Source: Callipepla californica brunnescens (Eukaryota > Chordata > Aves > Galliformes > Odontophoridae). Taken from it: DNA of 64,000 bases. A program made the position numbers and the translations under genes. This document shows, one piece after another, positions 33,984 to 47,905 of the stretch. Location: the NCBI GenBank assembly GCA_023055505.1, contig JALIRH010000002.1:34853733-34917732 (forward strand), written 5' to 3'. The first letter of the stretch is position 1; the number at the start of each line of letters is the position of its first letter. The notes below the pieces were generated by a model. The model worked only from the letters and a program-made list of their open reading frames with translations, had not been told where the DNA came from and searched no databases.

Positions 33984-35199
33984 CAAGGGCTGTACAGAAA
34001 GTAATGCCTCCTATTTTATTATGTTGGTCCACAATGTCAGAGGCAGATGCTGATGGCGTGACAGCAGAGGTTGAACCTTCTCACCAATATCTCTTTACAT
34101 TTTGCTGCTGTATGACAAATGACAGCAGAGGAGCAGCCTGACAAGGAAGTGCCCATGAAACAATGGTGTGTGACTAAAATAGTACCACTGACATTCATCA
34201 ATGCTTGTTGAGTGTTTAAGGAGACCAAACAGTGAACATGAGTACAGTGAAGGCAGGGGATGGTGTGTTCCAGCAGTGACAACAGCAACATGAAAAACAA
34301 GCCACATTCAGAACAGCCAGGCACAGCTGTGACACCTCAAAATGAAGAGTACCTCAGTCAGCTCACGTATGTGAATTAACAGATTACAACCAGGGAGCTG
34401 TGTATGCGCCAGAATATCAGCTACAATGTGCTGGAAACAACAGTAGCAACATCGAAACATCACAAAGTTTGTCAGAACCTATTGAACAAGACTGAAGGTA
34501 ACAGCTTCCTGGATCCCATCATTACCAGTGACAGGACAGGGTGCCATCACTGCAAGTCAGAGTCAAAACAGCAGTCTATAGAAAGGCAGTGTGAATTTCC
34601 CATTGAAAAAAAGTTCAAGACATAGCCCTCATTGGGTAAAATGATACACACTATCTTTTGGGATTGGAAAGGAGTGATCCTTCTCGATTTACTGGAACCC
34701 AGAAAAATCCTCTGACTGCTCCATCGTGATGCTGACTAAGCTGAAGGCTCAAATGTCCAGAGTCAGGCCAGAGAAGAACACAACCTTCCTCTCACAACAC
34801 AATGTCAGAACACCTACTGGTTTGAAGACCACAGAGCACAGTGTCAGTCTTGACTGGACCACCCCACCACACCTACTGAGTAGTCCAGATTTGGTGTCTT
34901 CCGACTTCCACCTGTTCAGGTCAATGAAAGATGGACCAACTGGGCAACTTTTTCCTAGCAACAGCACCATCACAGCAGCTGTGAAACAGTGGGTCACCTC
35001 CATTGATATAGATTTTTACAAGACTGAAATGCAAGCCCTTGTTCATCACTGGCGAAAATGCACAGCTAATGATAGTGCCCATGTTGAAAAATAGTGTTTT
35101 ATAGCTGAAAATCTGCTCTATCCAACAGCATTATTGTGTTTTTTTCATCTGTTGCAGATTCCATGGCAATCAAGAGGAGGTATTACTATTAGAGCAACC
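33984..35199 (+). mobile_element. Galluhop-type mariner DNA transposon, inactive copy
   Basis: About 1.2 kb flanked by TA dinucleotides (33982-33983 and 35200-35201), the mariner target duplication. The left end contains GTAATGCCTCCTATTT. The right end, reversed, contains AGTAATACCTCCTCTTG, giving imperfect terminal inverted repeats. The interior reads as a mariner transposase in plus orientation with frameshifts and stops. Galluhop is the known mariner of chicken. Internal deletion and damage make this a non-mobile relic. Confidence 0.92.
34100..35094 (+). pseudogene. Mariner transposase remnant
   Basis: The transposase spans at least two frames. The segment in 34404-34625 carries NSFLDPIITSDRTG, keeping the first catalytic Asp but losing the usual ETW, and ends at a TAG (34623-34625) where a Gln codon is expected. 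After a frameshift, 34729-35094 carries the C-terminal half with SPDL and SDFHLF, so the third Asp is kept. The second Asp, normally in an HDNARPH-type motif, is absent: the site reads QHNVRTP, apparently from a one-codon deletion. It ends HWRKCTAND...VEK like other Galluhop copies. Between KHHKVCQ and NLLN some 20 residues seem missing (from family memory). Confidence 0.85.
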
Positions 35200-36840
35200 T
35201 ATGTACCACTGTGCTGCCACTCAAAATGATGCAAGCCTTTCAGGCTTTGCAAGTGCTGGGGCTCCCTGCAGCATGGCATGGGCAGTGGTCAGGGGTGACA
35301 GCTTGACTACTTCTCTTTTCTGTCTAGCAGCAACCAATGCCCTACCAGTTGCACCCTCCAAAGTTGAACACCGAAATACCCAGGAACAAAAACAGAGATG
35401 CTCAGGAATCCAGTCTGGTAAAGAAGGCCAGCATGCAACCTCAAGGAAGGTAGTTAACTGCATATTATCCATAACCAGGGAAAGTGATACTATTTACAAA
35501 GCCCACATGGGAAGGAATATTGTGGAGAACAAGCTGTAGGTCCTCAGCTTTGAGGTCCATTTTTAACCTCATGTTTATCCTTCTTAAACTTCCTTCTTCC
35601 CACATTCAAGCCTTGACTCCAAGTCACAAGCAGGTTGGCTAGCATTGATGTGGCAGCTTGATGTGGCATCCTGGGAATCTCAAGATTAGAAAACTGGGCC
35701 AGAAAGTGCTCTTCTAACAAGGAACAAAACCAGTGTAAATTACAAAGGGAAACAATATGGGAACAGAGGATGATTGTAATATTGTGTTTTGGAGCTCACT
35801 ACCACAAATTGCAGGGTACACAGTTTCTGAGAAAGCTAGCTGTGACAGCCCTTCATATTCTTGCATCAAAATCAATTAAATGACACAGCACCATACACTG
35901 ACTAATGGCTAACTTGGAGAGCTACTCACAGCCACTTATGTGTAATCAAAATGTGTATATCTAATTACACAATGTAACTGTTAGCATCTGCAGTTTATGT
36001 TCTCAAGTCGAAGAATACTTCGAATGATACTTCAGCTACGTAAAAACAACATAAAAACTCAGAATTTCAGGTCAGACAATGAAATCTTTCCTGTCCTGCT
36101 TCTCTGAAGGCTGTTTAAGTGAAGACTTGCAGGGCAGAGAGGCAGCCTTCAGAAAAGTTATCTTTCAGTGACATTACAGTTTATCCTCTGTAGTTGATGG
36201 GGAGGCTTGTGCTTCACCTTGGTAAAAAATAGTTATCAGATGCATTATGTTTCACGCTGAATATTTATGTCCTTTTCTCCAGTGCCGTAATTTTTGTTGA
36301 AGCATTAAGCTTTCTGTGCAGATATAAGTCCTGTATTTCTGGCTTGCCACCCCAAACAACAAGGTAAGCTTTAAGATTTATTCCAAAAGAGGAGAACAAC
36401 CAAATTTTGGTAAAAACAGAACAACAAACAAACAAAAGCAAACCACAACCTCAGAAGACAAAATACCTGGAGCATATACTAAAAATACATTTTTTTATTT
36501 CACACATTCGGTCCTGGAATGATTTGCAGTAGCTTGCAAAGTCAGACTGACATCAGCAAATGAAAAAGCCCTAGCCATAGCCTGTGAAATACTGTTATAA
36601 TACAAACTTTAAGTGTCAAACTTCAGTGAATTATGAAATTTACTATGCCCTCTATTTTCTACCTGTAGTCTCTTGTATGAAAAACAGTTATCACAAGAAC
36701 TATCTGTACCTGCGCTGTAAAGACCAACTTGGTTATTTACAGCTATTACTAGGATATTAGAAGTGAAAAACCAATCACTAAATCACTGATTTTGTGAAAC
36801 TTTCAAGAAGATGGAATATCATTATGAGTTCTGGACTACT

Positions 36841-36871
36841 ATTAAGTAGATAAATTATTAAGTAGATAAAA
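36841..36871. repeat. 16-bp tandem duplication
   Basis: ATTAAGTAGATAAATT is followed directly by ATTAAGTAGATAAAA; two near-perfect copies. Confidence 0.85.
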
Positions 36872-39800
36872 GCAGAAGGGATGAGATAGAACAGGTACAG
36901 ATACATTAAAAAAAAAGATGTTTAAAGGTTTCATACTTTGAAACATGGGCGGCAAAAGATGGAGAAATCTGACAACAACACATTTAGGCAGCAGTGATAT
37001 GAAATCTGAAATTTCTGTTTACATCTTTTACATAACTATTTACTTATTTTTTATTACTCCTTCTTCCCAGTACTCAAAGATTTCTGTATTCGCTAGAGGG
37101 CTTCAGCAAAAAACACACTGTATTTTTGTTTCAGGGTGTTGTCTTTGAGTAAATCTGTTCATTTTCTTCTCACTAGATCTAAATAAAATCTAACAAGTCT
37201 CAATTTCTACCTGTTTTCCATGGTGCACAAAGATAAAACAGCTACAGGTAAATTCTGAAGAAACTCATAACTGTAAGTGTGCTTTACCCAAATACGTACA
37301 TACATTTCAGTTGAAGCATATAGAAGCAAATTAACTTGGGGAAACAAAACAAAAAGACTGCTAGATAAATCTGTGAGTTAAGATACCAAAAGAATAAAAC
37401 TAACAGAGGATCAGCATCCCCACCAATGGCTTGGGTTTGGGAAATTCAGAACAAAACAATTCTAGATTGCCCCAAATTTGAGGATACTGAATTTAAGCAC
37501 ATTTGATAAAACTTTTCCATGTTTTCGCTAGGAAGTCAATTTTTCCTCTCCAACCCCCTTCTCTTTTTTTTTTTTTTTAAGGCCATTTCTGGATATACCC
37601 CAGTGGAATGAAGAAGCAGAGATGAACTAAAGGAAGAAATCAAACTTAACTAAATCCACTGCAAGACTGGATGCCAATGGAAATGACATCTCCTATTTCC
37701 AAACAGATAAGACTGTATTCATCAGAATGTTTTGCCATCTCTGATACAAAACCACAGGTCAGCAAAACCCAGCATAAGTTCTTGTAAGCCCTTGCGAGAA
37801 TATTGCTTTTTTCTTCCTCATTGTTCAGCCCGAGCAACCGCCAAGAAACTTCTGATAATCAAGGACAAAAATAAGCACCCACCCCAAATCCTCACTTCTT
37901 TTGTGTTCAAGTTAACCAGAATGAACAAAACATTTCTCTCATTGGTTTTAGATGGAACTTGCAAAAAATATTCCTTAATCATTACCACTGACTCCAGGTT
38001 TGTCTCTTGTTTAACAGATAATTACAGCACCCATTTTGAAGGACATCAGTGACACGAATGGGGCAGAAAAAGAGGAAGCGGGGAGCAGGGAACAGTTCAT
38101 GGCCTGGAAGTAAAACAAAACAAAGAAGCCTGCTTATCTGTCAAGTCTGCTTTTATCAGCAAAAGTAAAATAACGCACACTTCTATGAGCTGCATCTTAC
38201 TATGCCTTAAGAAAACCTGCTTGGCACTTTCTGCTAGCAGGCAGCACGATCGGCATCTGCGGGGGCCGTTGTCAAATGCTCCCAAACCTCACCCTCCTAC
38301 ACCTTGCACGTGCCTGCCCGTGCTCATGCATGCATAAAATATCAGTGGCAAACTGGTTCTGTGGCAGCTGCAACGCACAGAAGCGCTTAGCACCACCAAT
38401 CTTGTGCTGAAATGATAAAACAGACAGCCAAAGTGCTCTCCCCACAGCCGTGTGCAACAGAAAGTAAATTAATAAAAAATAACAACAGGAAAGAAAAATT
38501 AGAAATGTTTTGCTTTTAGACAGCTTGTTGCTCCTCCCACCTAGAAAAGCTAATGCATTGTTTTTGTAACCTGTCATCCACATACACCAGTACAGCAATT
38601 TCATGCTTATTTCAGGAGTGAACAACTTGAACTGCTGAAACAGACTCCAGTGTACGATCAAAATGCATGCTATTGTGTTTTGCCCAGGTTTCTCAAGTAT
38701 TGCTTACACTTTTCTACATTTCCTTCCCTGGCTTTCTTCATCTCCCTCCATTTTGTTCCTGATTTACAAATATCACTTAAATTAAGCTGACACAGAACCA
38801 CTCCTGCATAGACACATTTCTTACTCCGCAGCTGCACAGCCAGGCAGCAGCCCAGGGATGCCAGGTCAACCACAGTGTGCAGAGTTGCAAATTTAGGTCA
38901 CCTCTTTCAGTGTCACTCCAGTCACCAGCAACCACACTTTAAAAAAAAAACAACACAATCCACTTGGCTGTTTTCCTGCCAACCTGCCTATCAAATGAGA
39001 TCATCTTAAGAGCAAAATCAGCACAGAAAATGCTTATGGCTGAAGATTTTGGGAAAGGGCCAAGATAACCACAAAGAATTAATTTTCCCCAATTTTGCTG
39101 TCACTGTTGGAGTTAAGGGCAGCATTTGCCAGAGGCCAAGCAAGCATTAAAACTGCAGGAACGTGCATCCTTTGACTAAGGTGCTCTCTGTAAGACTGAG
39201 ACGCAAATACTGATCTGATGGCAGGCAGACATCATCACCACCTGAGGAAGAGAAGAGCTGCGCCAATACCCATGCTAACAGAGGTCCTTCAGTGGCCTGA
39301 TCAGGACCATGGCTCAGCCTGACAAATGCACAGACAGCTGAGCTGAGGCCAGGCCCAACAAGAAATATACATGGTGCTCAAATGGTCCACGACAGCAGCC
39401 AGCTACACTTAGAAGCAGGGAAACATCATCATCTGCTCCAAGCAACACATTAACCAATAGATTTTTACAGAAGAACAGTTCCTACACACCTGTGCTGTTC
39501 AACCACGCAGGAAATGAGAAGGAAAATCCTCAATAGAGAATGACACAAGGCATTATAGCTTGCTTAATTCTTGATTGCAAAAGATAAACAGAGGAATCAC
39601 CAGAGAAGGTGCACCTACCAAACATTCACTATAAGAACAGCAAACTAACCTGTCATAGGGCATTGAAAATGAATCACAAAGGAGAAAAACAATGTGGATG
39701 GGTCACGGCATGACAAGACACTTTGTTTTAGGGAGTTTTAGATAAATCCACAGATGAGTGAATTATTTTACCCAGAGGATGATATTTCACTTTTAGAATA

Positions 39801-42800
39801 GAAAGGAAGGAGGTGCAGCAAAATAAATCCAACTTTAGGGCAAAACAATCCAAAAAAAAGAAGGAAAATAACTTCATGTAAACAGAGATAGGTTACATGA
39901 GACGAGAATGAAGTTGTTAACAGCAGAAAACCCAGTATCATTTCCAAATCAACAGAAAACAGATCTGTCTTAAAAGTAACTAAATTGTTTTTAAGAGAAA
40001 CAAAGCTCAATTATGGGACAGCTTTTTTTCTTTTTTTTTTCCTCTGAACAGAGACTGATGCAGGATCAGAGTCAGGGGGTTAACTTCCAGGCATACAAAA
40101 GGCTAAGCAATTAGGAATTACAGATGTGAAGAAAGAGTTGATCCCTTTCCCAGCCCATTACTCTGCCAAATGAAGATTATTTTCCACTATCTCTTAGCTA
40201 ATGACTTAGACAAGCTCTAGAGCCTTTCCCCTATTTCTCTTAGAGCTCATTCCCCAGGTCCATGTACCTACAAGGTGTGTATTAAGGAATCTCTGTTCAT
40301 GTTTTTCTCTGTTAATGCTTGATTCTTGTTTTACCACCTATGCTGATAGTTTTCTTTTGTCCTTCTACTTTGCCCTCAATTCTGTTTCTTGTATTTGCAC
40401 TTCTTTGTCCTGACATCCATCCACTGTTGTCAATCTCTTCCTACGGAGAGGGCATCTACAACTGACTGCACATTGAAAGTATCGAGACAAGCCTGCTGCA
40501 AAGCCAGCTAACATCAGCAGGGATCCAATCCATCAACACTTCCCGTGGGGTCAAGGTACTACACACTGCTGTGCATCTTTATACAGACAACAGCTGCAAT
40601 GCTCCCCCACATTATGTATTTTAGACCCTTGCTAGTATTGTTCCCTGGCTGTTTTTCTTCCCCCCCCCAGTATTGCCCTTTTTATAGTCTCTCCATTGCA
40701 TGCAATTGTTTTTTTTGGGGGGGACTATCTTCTGTAAAGTTAAGCAAACTACAGTTAGTTTTGCATTTCATTTGTATGTATTTACCTCTTTAGATTCTTT
40801 TGAATTTTAAATATTTGTCTAGACTTGTATTTTCTGATTTTCCTTATTTGAAACTGGGTAGTACAGTAACTGAATCCTCTTCATATCACCGGATTAGGTT
40901 AAAAAGGACAAAGCTAAAATCTTTTGGAGAGGTGAAGCAGAACAAAACTCAGGTAGAGATGCAAGAATGAAATCTTGTTTTAAACCATTTCTTGTTAGGC
41001 TACATTTGTTGAAGCAATTTTGTCTTTAAAATTCTGCCAAAAGCAAAATAAAACATTTTGCAAAAAAAAGAAAAAGGAATCATATAAGTTCAGACTGATT
41101 TCTTTACCAAAGCAATGGGAAACGGCAAACTGAGGAGAAACGAGAGAAAACATAAATAATAGATCTGTGGATCAGTGATTATTTTTGCTATATTCAAGAA
41201 AAACAACCTACTGGTAATAATTACATTGCTGCTTTAAAATGTGAGAAGTAGTAAAAAAAAAAAATTCTTCAGAAAGAACAGCGGTTAGATTAGCTTTAGC
41301 ATTTGAAGAATTAGTACTTTTTATATTTGCCAGTTTAAGAACAAGGATGCCCCTGTATATACATGCAGGAACCTGAGGAAGCAAACAAAAGCTGTTCATG
41401 CTGAAGATCTGAGTTTGAAAATAAAGGACTGTTTCTGATGATTTTTCCACAGTAAATAATTCTACAAGGCAAAGGTGATATAGACAGCATATGGTACGTT
41501 AATTCTGGCCCCAACAACAGCTCTGTTTTCTGTCTATTCCTTTGCTAGACTGTGAGAAAACATGCGACTTGTATCACCTCCATGAACGCAAAACTCACAG
41601 GACTCAAGTCTTCTGCTCAGTCTCATCAGGCACAATGAGTATTAACACACAGGTATATAGAAGCACGTGACACGGTGCACAGAATTTCTGACTGAGCACC
41701 TCTCCAAAGCACCTCTCCTAATGAGAACAGCTAGTAGATAAAGTATCACAGTAACTTACATAGCGGAGAAACCAGATTGAAAAATACTCTAGCACAAAGA
41801 GGATGCACACTAACTTTGCAACAAGCAACTAAAAAATTATCCCAATAGCATGCTTTTCAAAGGAGCCTGGGACATTTTGATTAAAAACCCAACCACTCTG
41901 TGCAGTGGCAGTGCTCAGTATTAAACCTTCAGTGCTCATCTAGACAGCACCATAATAATACCCTGGGTAAGAGCCTTGCTGCTCTGTGAGAAGCACTCTG
42001 GTGTTGTTGATGCAGGATGGGAACTTTGTCAACAGGTGACTTGACTTTTCCTTCTGAATTGCTTGTAGTACAGTCATGAAGTGGTCTGACTATGTACCAA
42101 CAATTGGTAGGGCAAAAATCAGCGTCAGCTTCTTGGTAAAAAGGAAGGCCTTCCTGGAGGGAGGGAAGGGGGCTGTTTGTTCAGTTAGATGTGGTGCTTC
42201 AACTATCCCACAGTACCCTTAATAAAGGGATGAAGGTGGTGGTGGGGAACAATCACAACTGAAGAGCAGTGAATTGAGCACCAAAATCTTCCTGGAAGGT
42301 GATGAGATGGGGACAGGCCAGGGGAGAGCACCTCCTGCCTGCACTTCACAGCCAGTCCAGAAGCAGATGGAGGCAGAAGGGCAGGAGGTGGCCACCGCTT
42401 GAGGTTGGAAAGAACAAAACCAGCCTCTGTATTTGTATACTGTACCACAGCTGAGAAGCAGGCCCTGGTGTTTTCTTCATGCCTTTATATCGCAGTGCAT
42501 TTTACATTGGTAAAAACAGATAATTACTTTTTTTTCTTTTTAGCTCTAAACAAAGTAAAAATGCCTGTCTTGCTGTTACAGTGAGGATCACAGTATGTTG
42601 AAATACAGAATTGTTCTTGCTAAATACAGTAATCCAAGTTTTAAATATTCATTACTTTTCAGGGGGAAGGAGATGGTACGTGGCAGGAGGGATCACCTGA
42701 AGCACAGTTGGGATAACTCAGCAGCATTTTCCATGAACACAGTCCCCCTGCACCGTTTGTAACCTGCTGAATCCCGGGCGTGCTTTACTGTGTGAAACTT

Positions 42801-43769
42801 GGATATCTTCTTGTAGGTTGGGTCAATTTAGCAAAGACTTATTTATTTGAACTGCTTTATTCAATACAGCTATCTACCTCCTATATATGTTGCTCAAATT
42901 GCTTTTCATATCTAACAGCCTTCAGGCATGGGCTGCAGTCATCCTGCTTCAAAGGGAATGCTCCCTGCAGCTGGTACCAACATCCCAAGCGTTGTGGATG
43001 CTCCAGCAGCACTCTGCTCACAGGTTTCACAGTCATTCTTACAAACAAAAGAGCCAGAAATACCTTCTTGCTTTTTTTCCCCTGCAGTAAAAGCTCAGAT
43101 CTAGAATCTCAATTTTGGCCAAGCTGCTGCTGACAAAGTTACACAGCAATTCCACAAGACATTTCAATAGTACAAATCAATCACTAGCTTTTGTTTTTCC
43201 AAATATGCAGAGAAGAAATTGTAGTAGGACTCCCTCCAGTATAAGCACAGGTAGGAAAAATCAGTACCATTGGAACAAATTTGCAATCACATACTAATAA
43301 AATAATGCAGAATTTGTTGATACCCAGGACTTGGGGAATGATATGCGGTCACCAACAAACAAAATATCTGCTATTTCCACAGAATTCCAAGAATGAGTCA
43401 AATTGCCTTCGAAACACAGTCTGTTTGTTATTGGAAGCATAAAGCATTGTATCTGTTATAGCAGCTTCACAACGGAGGCCCAAAGGCCTGGCTCTAAAAA
43501 GGAAATAAAATTAATAAGAAAAACATAGCAGCCATTTAAATAAATGAATAATAACTGATTTCTGGTAAAAGATTTTTTTTAGAACTAATAAAACGATTCC
43601 TTGGCACACTGACTGAAACTGGGGGGAAAAAAATCCACATTTATCTGCAGGGCTCATCCTAAATATTTAGCAGCTACCTCGACAATAAATCCTCTCATGT
43701 TTTGGTACACTAGTGCAATGTTAGTGTTCTCAAAACTAGCCCGAAGGGTTTCCAAATTAGTAAGTCTAT

Positions 43770-43783
43770 GTTACCATGGTAAC
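43770..43783. promoter_or_regulatory. Perfect palindromic RFX (X-box) motif
   Basis: GTTACCATGGTAAC is a perfect 14-bp palindrome, extended to 16 bp with flanking T and A. It matches the RFX-factor X-box consensus GTNRCCNNRGYAAC with no spacer deviation. RFX proteins regulate ciliary and centrosomal genes among others. Function at this site is inferred from the motif only. Confidence 0.5.
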
Positions 43784-46027
43784 ATTATGCATTACTAAAA
43801 TGGACCACTTTTTACATCCATTATAATCAACTTAGTGACCAAGAAAGTTATAAAAATCCTCGCCTTTTCAGTTTCCTACAGGTTTTAAAAAATTATTATT
43901 ATAATACAGAGATTGCTTTGTTTCATATGCAAGAAGAGGATCAGAAAGAAAATCACCCTCCACAACCAAAAGCGTGACTTGCTCTTAAGTTTCCTTAGTT
44001 CCAGTTAACAAACACAGATAGCTTTAACACCCTACATCTAGTTTAATATTATCAGACTAGTCACAAGCGGATGACACCCTTTCCTTATCAGAGCACTGAG
44101 CAAAACACACTGAGACCTCAGTCACGGAGCTTCTTACACTCCAGGATCCTTCCCATCACGCTGCCTCATGTACCCTGGGGCATGTTAAATGGCACTAGGT
44201 GCCCTAAAAGTCAACCTGCCATCCTTCATCAGACGATATTCAAGCTGAGAATATTCAAGTTAAAAACAGTCTCATACAAAGTTCAATGTTCAAAAGACAT
44301 CATCTTCACAGCCATCACATCCACACAGACCAAAGAATCTGTCCTACATTCACACAGATTAGATAAAAATGTGAGTTTCTTTATAGCTCAGAAAAAAAAT
44401 CATCGCCCTGATGGGAAACATCCCTTGCTACAGCCAACCCTGCCCAATCAGCCTCATCATGTAGCACCTTCATACAAGGGCTACTGCAGGATCCTATGAG
44501 GACAAGGAGCCTTGTCCAATCCAGGAAGTTTTTTCCACAATGGGCTTGATTCAAATGGCATCAAGTATTTGCAGTCAAAATCTTGACGACTTATATTTGG
44601 ATATTTTCTTTTAAGAGATAGCATCTCATTGTATATAAATATTTTTTTTGTCATAAGCCTGCTGTAACAACCTCCCCAGGGTATTCCTGTGGACTCACTG
44701 CTCATAAAAATCTCCTAATATTATTGAGTCTATAAACGTGAACTATTTCTGACTCCTGCTGCATTGAAATTTAAGGGGAAAATGTCACCAGTTTACAGTT
44801 GTGTCAACAAGAACTAGATGTATTAGCTTGTAATATTGCTTGCCAGTAGTGCTGAATCAATGATTTGTGAAATTACGGATATTTTTTAAAAAATGAAGTT
44901 ACTATGAATTTTTATTTCTTTTTATTACTGGAAGAATATGTCAAATATTCCAGCTTCTCACATTTTGACCTGACAGGATTTTTTGTCATTTTAGATGATG
45001 CTATCATTTACAGTTGGGAGTTGATGCCAAAGCATTTTAGATTAATTTGTTGAAATAATTCACAATAATTTATATTCCTTTCAGAAAGCTGGAGGGAAAA
45101 GAAGAAACAGTGTCCAAAAACACTATGCAAACCCCTCCCAAAAGACTTGCATAAGAACAGGACTGCTCGTTGCCTTCCTTTACCCCATCAAGTCGTAGCA
45201 AGTGAGCCAAAACTGGGGATTTTTGCTTCTCTTCACCCCCTGCTTTCCAAAAAAAATCACATCCAGAGAATATAAAGGAATAGCTGCTCCTCTGATCACT
45301 GGATTTCCTATCCGAGAAAATATCAGTTAAAGTATGCAATATACACACACTCGTGCAACCATAGTTTCCAATCCAGATGCACTTAGTTATTATTGACTTT
45401 TTGCTGTGTTGTTTTTTTCATTCTTTTGGAGCTGAGGGAGAAAAGTTCTTCATAATCTCCAAAAACATACGCATGAATGGGACACCACAGTGAAATTACA
45501 CGTAAAGCTCAAAACTAACGCTGACCATCCACAGACTGAATGACCTCCTAACTTCAAATGGTTGTTTTAGCAATGATAGCTATCACTCCTCGTGGCTGTT
45601 TCTAGGTTATAACCAAAAAACATTAGTGGCTCAGGGATTTTCACACACAGCAGTAATCATCTGAGCAAAGAATTTAGAAGCTGCACAAACTAACCCTTCC
45701 AATAACAAGTCAAAAGCCGTGCACCTGTGAGCACTCAACAAGTTACAGGAAAACTAAGTTCAAAGGCATTATCAAACGTATTCCCCAGACTATATTACAG
45801 AATACGTACTGGGGAAAACTCCTTAATCACAACCTTCTCAATTGTTAGCTTCATGCAATTTACATGAGAACAGAAACTCTGGATCATTTTATGTATGCTA
45901 TGAGAAAAAACACATTCTGATGTAATTCTTGCTGAACCTTGAGTTATCACAGTCTGCTGTTGGCCTCACTCATTTGAAGGACACGTCCTTACTTCTGGAT
46001 TATCCTAATCATATTATAAAGTTAAAA

Positions 46028-46054
46028 CAACAACAACAACAACAACAACAACAA
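46028..46054. repeat. (CAA)9 microsatellite
   Basis: Nine uninterrupted CAA units in A-rich flanks; probably length-variable between individuals. Confidence 0.95.
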
Positions 46055-47605
46055 AACAAACACAAAACCCAGAAAACCACACCCATCTTCTGGAAATCTG
46101 AACATCTGTATATAAACTAGAAGGAAAAACATAAGAGAACTAACATTTGTTGATGAAAACCAATGGCTCTGTATTATGCAGCCCTGTGCAGCTGCATTTC
46201 TGTCCTACAATATACAAGTTGCAAAACTGAAGTGCTTGAAAATAAATCAAACACCGAAACTAAATTACTGCCAACAAGGGCACTGCAATTCAATGATAAA
46301 AATTCACGTGACAACAAACAGTTTCAAGCTGCAACAGTTTGAACATGATCCTTATATGTAAATTGTTATTTATAGGAAATGATAATTTGAAATACTGACA
46401 GTAAAATTTATATCTTAATAGCCAGCATACTGACAGCTAAAATGGTTCACACATCTGGCTGGTTTTATAGTATGTGAACTTCTGGGACAGTACAGAAATA
46501 GTTACGTCTGCCTGACGATCTGCATCTCAAGAGCGTGCTCTTCCTCCAGCAAGGGAGGGGAACTGGTTGGTGGTAGCAAAATTCTTATTTTGAGTCCCTT
46601 TGATACGTGTTGGATCACTTGTACTAGGATAGAGAAGTTTTTACTGCAGATTTTCACTATACATCAGAGGAACGCTTAAAATAGTGTCCTCTCTTTCAAG
46701 GATGGCATTTATGTGCATTAAAAAAATGGAGCTGCTGTGACAGCGTAAAAGAGTTTTGGATTTACGAGAGTAGCTCACTGAGAAAGTCAAGGCACCACTC
46801 TATCGCCTTGGAAGTGACACTTGGAAAGATGGCTGCTGCCTGGCTGACAGGCAGTCCCAGCTCCTTCTGCTCCAAGGACAGTCCCAGGGTAAGACAGAAT
46901 ATAATTTTGTAGTGTTTTTGCTATGAACCTGGCACATACACCTCTACAACCACAGAGGCAAGAGGTGCAATCTCTCTTTTGGATGTCTCAGCTTGGATCC
47001 CCTAGACACCAAATGCAGTGTGCATCTCCTCACCCTCCCAACTTGCCACTTGATCTCCTACTCTCAAACTCCCAAGACCCAAAGTGAGGCAGAGCAAGGC
47101 ACCCTCTGCTAATGAGATTAACTTCAATTGTAAACAGGCTGGCTACACCCTTCCCTCGGTTACCAAAGCACCACTGCCTGAAGAAGCATTTGTAGAAGCA
47201 ATCAAGATTGAGAAGCTGCTCCCAGCTCTTCTGTGGTAGATACTGGGTTTCTAAAGGCACGCAAAGCTGCTTGTTTTTCTGAGCCATGCAGTACATATCA
47301 GTGACCATCCCATGCAGTTCTCATGCCTGTCATCAGTACCAGTGGAAAGCAATGGCAAAACTGCACAATTATTTCAGACTCCATGACTGCATACCATCTC
47401 GGCTACTGTTTCCAGATTTTCAAAACCTGGTACCCACATGTATATTTAAATACAAATTTTTACAGTGAACAAATATTCTACAGCTCTTCTATAAACTTCC
47501 AGTGTCCATAATTTGAATAAAGTTCAAGAGATGAAAAAAGGAAGCTGTACTTGAAAATTAGCCTTTTCTGCTATAGAAGTTTCACCCCACAGAAGAGTTC
47601 ATACA

Positions 47606-47905
47606 GAATCACAGAACTGTAGGGGTTGGAAGGGACCTCTAGAGATCACCGAGTCCAATCCCCTGCCAAAGCAGCTCCCTAGCCCAGGTTGCACAGGTAG
47701 GTGTCCAGGCAGGTCTTGAATGTCTCCAGAGAAGGAGACTCCACCACCTCTCTGTGCAGCCTGTGCCAGTGCTCTGTCACTGCACTGTGAAGAAGTTCCC
47801 ACACACACTTGCGCAAAATTTCCTATGTGTCAGTTTGTGGCCATTTCCCCTCATCCTATCGCCACACACTGCTGAGAAGAGTCCAGCCTTGTCCCTTTGC
47901 CTCCT
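47606..47905 (-). mobile_element. CR1 LINE 3' fragment, about 300 bp
   Basis: The plus strand begins AGAATCACAGAACTGTAGGG, then GGAAGGGACCTCTAGAGATC, ACTCCACCACCTCTCTGTGC, CCATTTCCCCTCATCCTATC and a GAGAAGAGTCCAGCC block. It is well preserved and collinear with the CR1 3' end in antisense; 5'-truncated. Confidence 0.94.

Larger units (their letters stand above)
35202..47605. other. Probable FAM110B intronic DNA, low in interspersed repeats
   Basis: About 12 kb without an interspersed repeat I could recognise and without a supported exon. Items seen: a 16-bp tandem duplication (36841-36871), an RFX-type palindrome (43770-43783) and a (CAA)9 microsatellite (46028-46054). The low repeat density would be compatible with regulatory sequence, but this was not tested. 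Confidence 0.5.

Noticed and set aside
44071..44499. Plus-strand open frame of 142 codons
   Set aside because: No recognisable domain and composition of random AT-rich translation; treated as chance.
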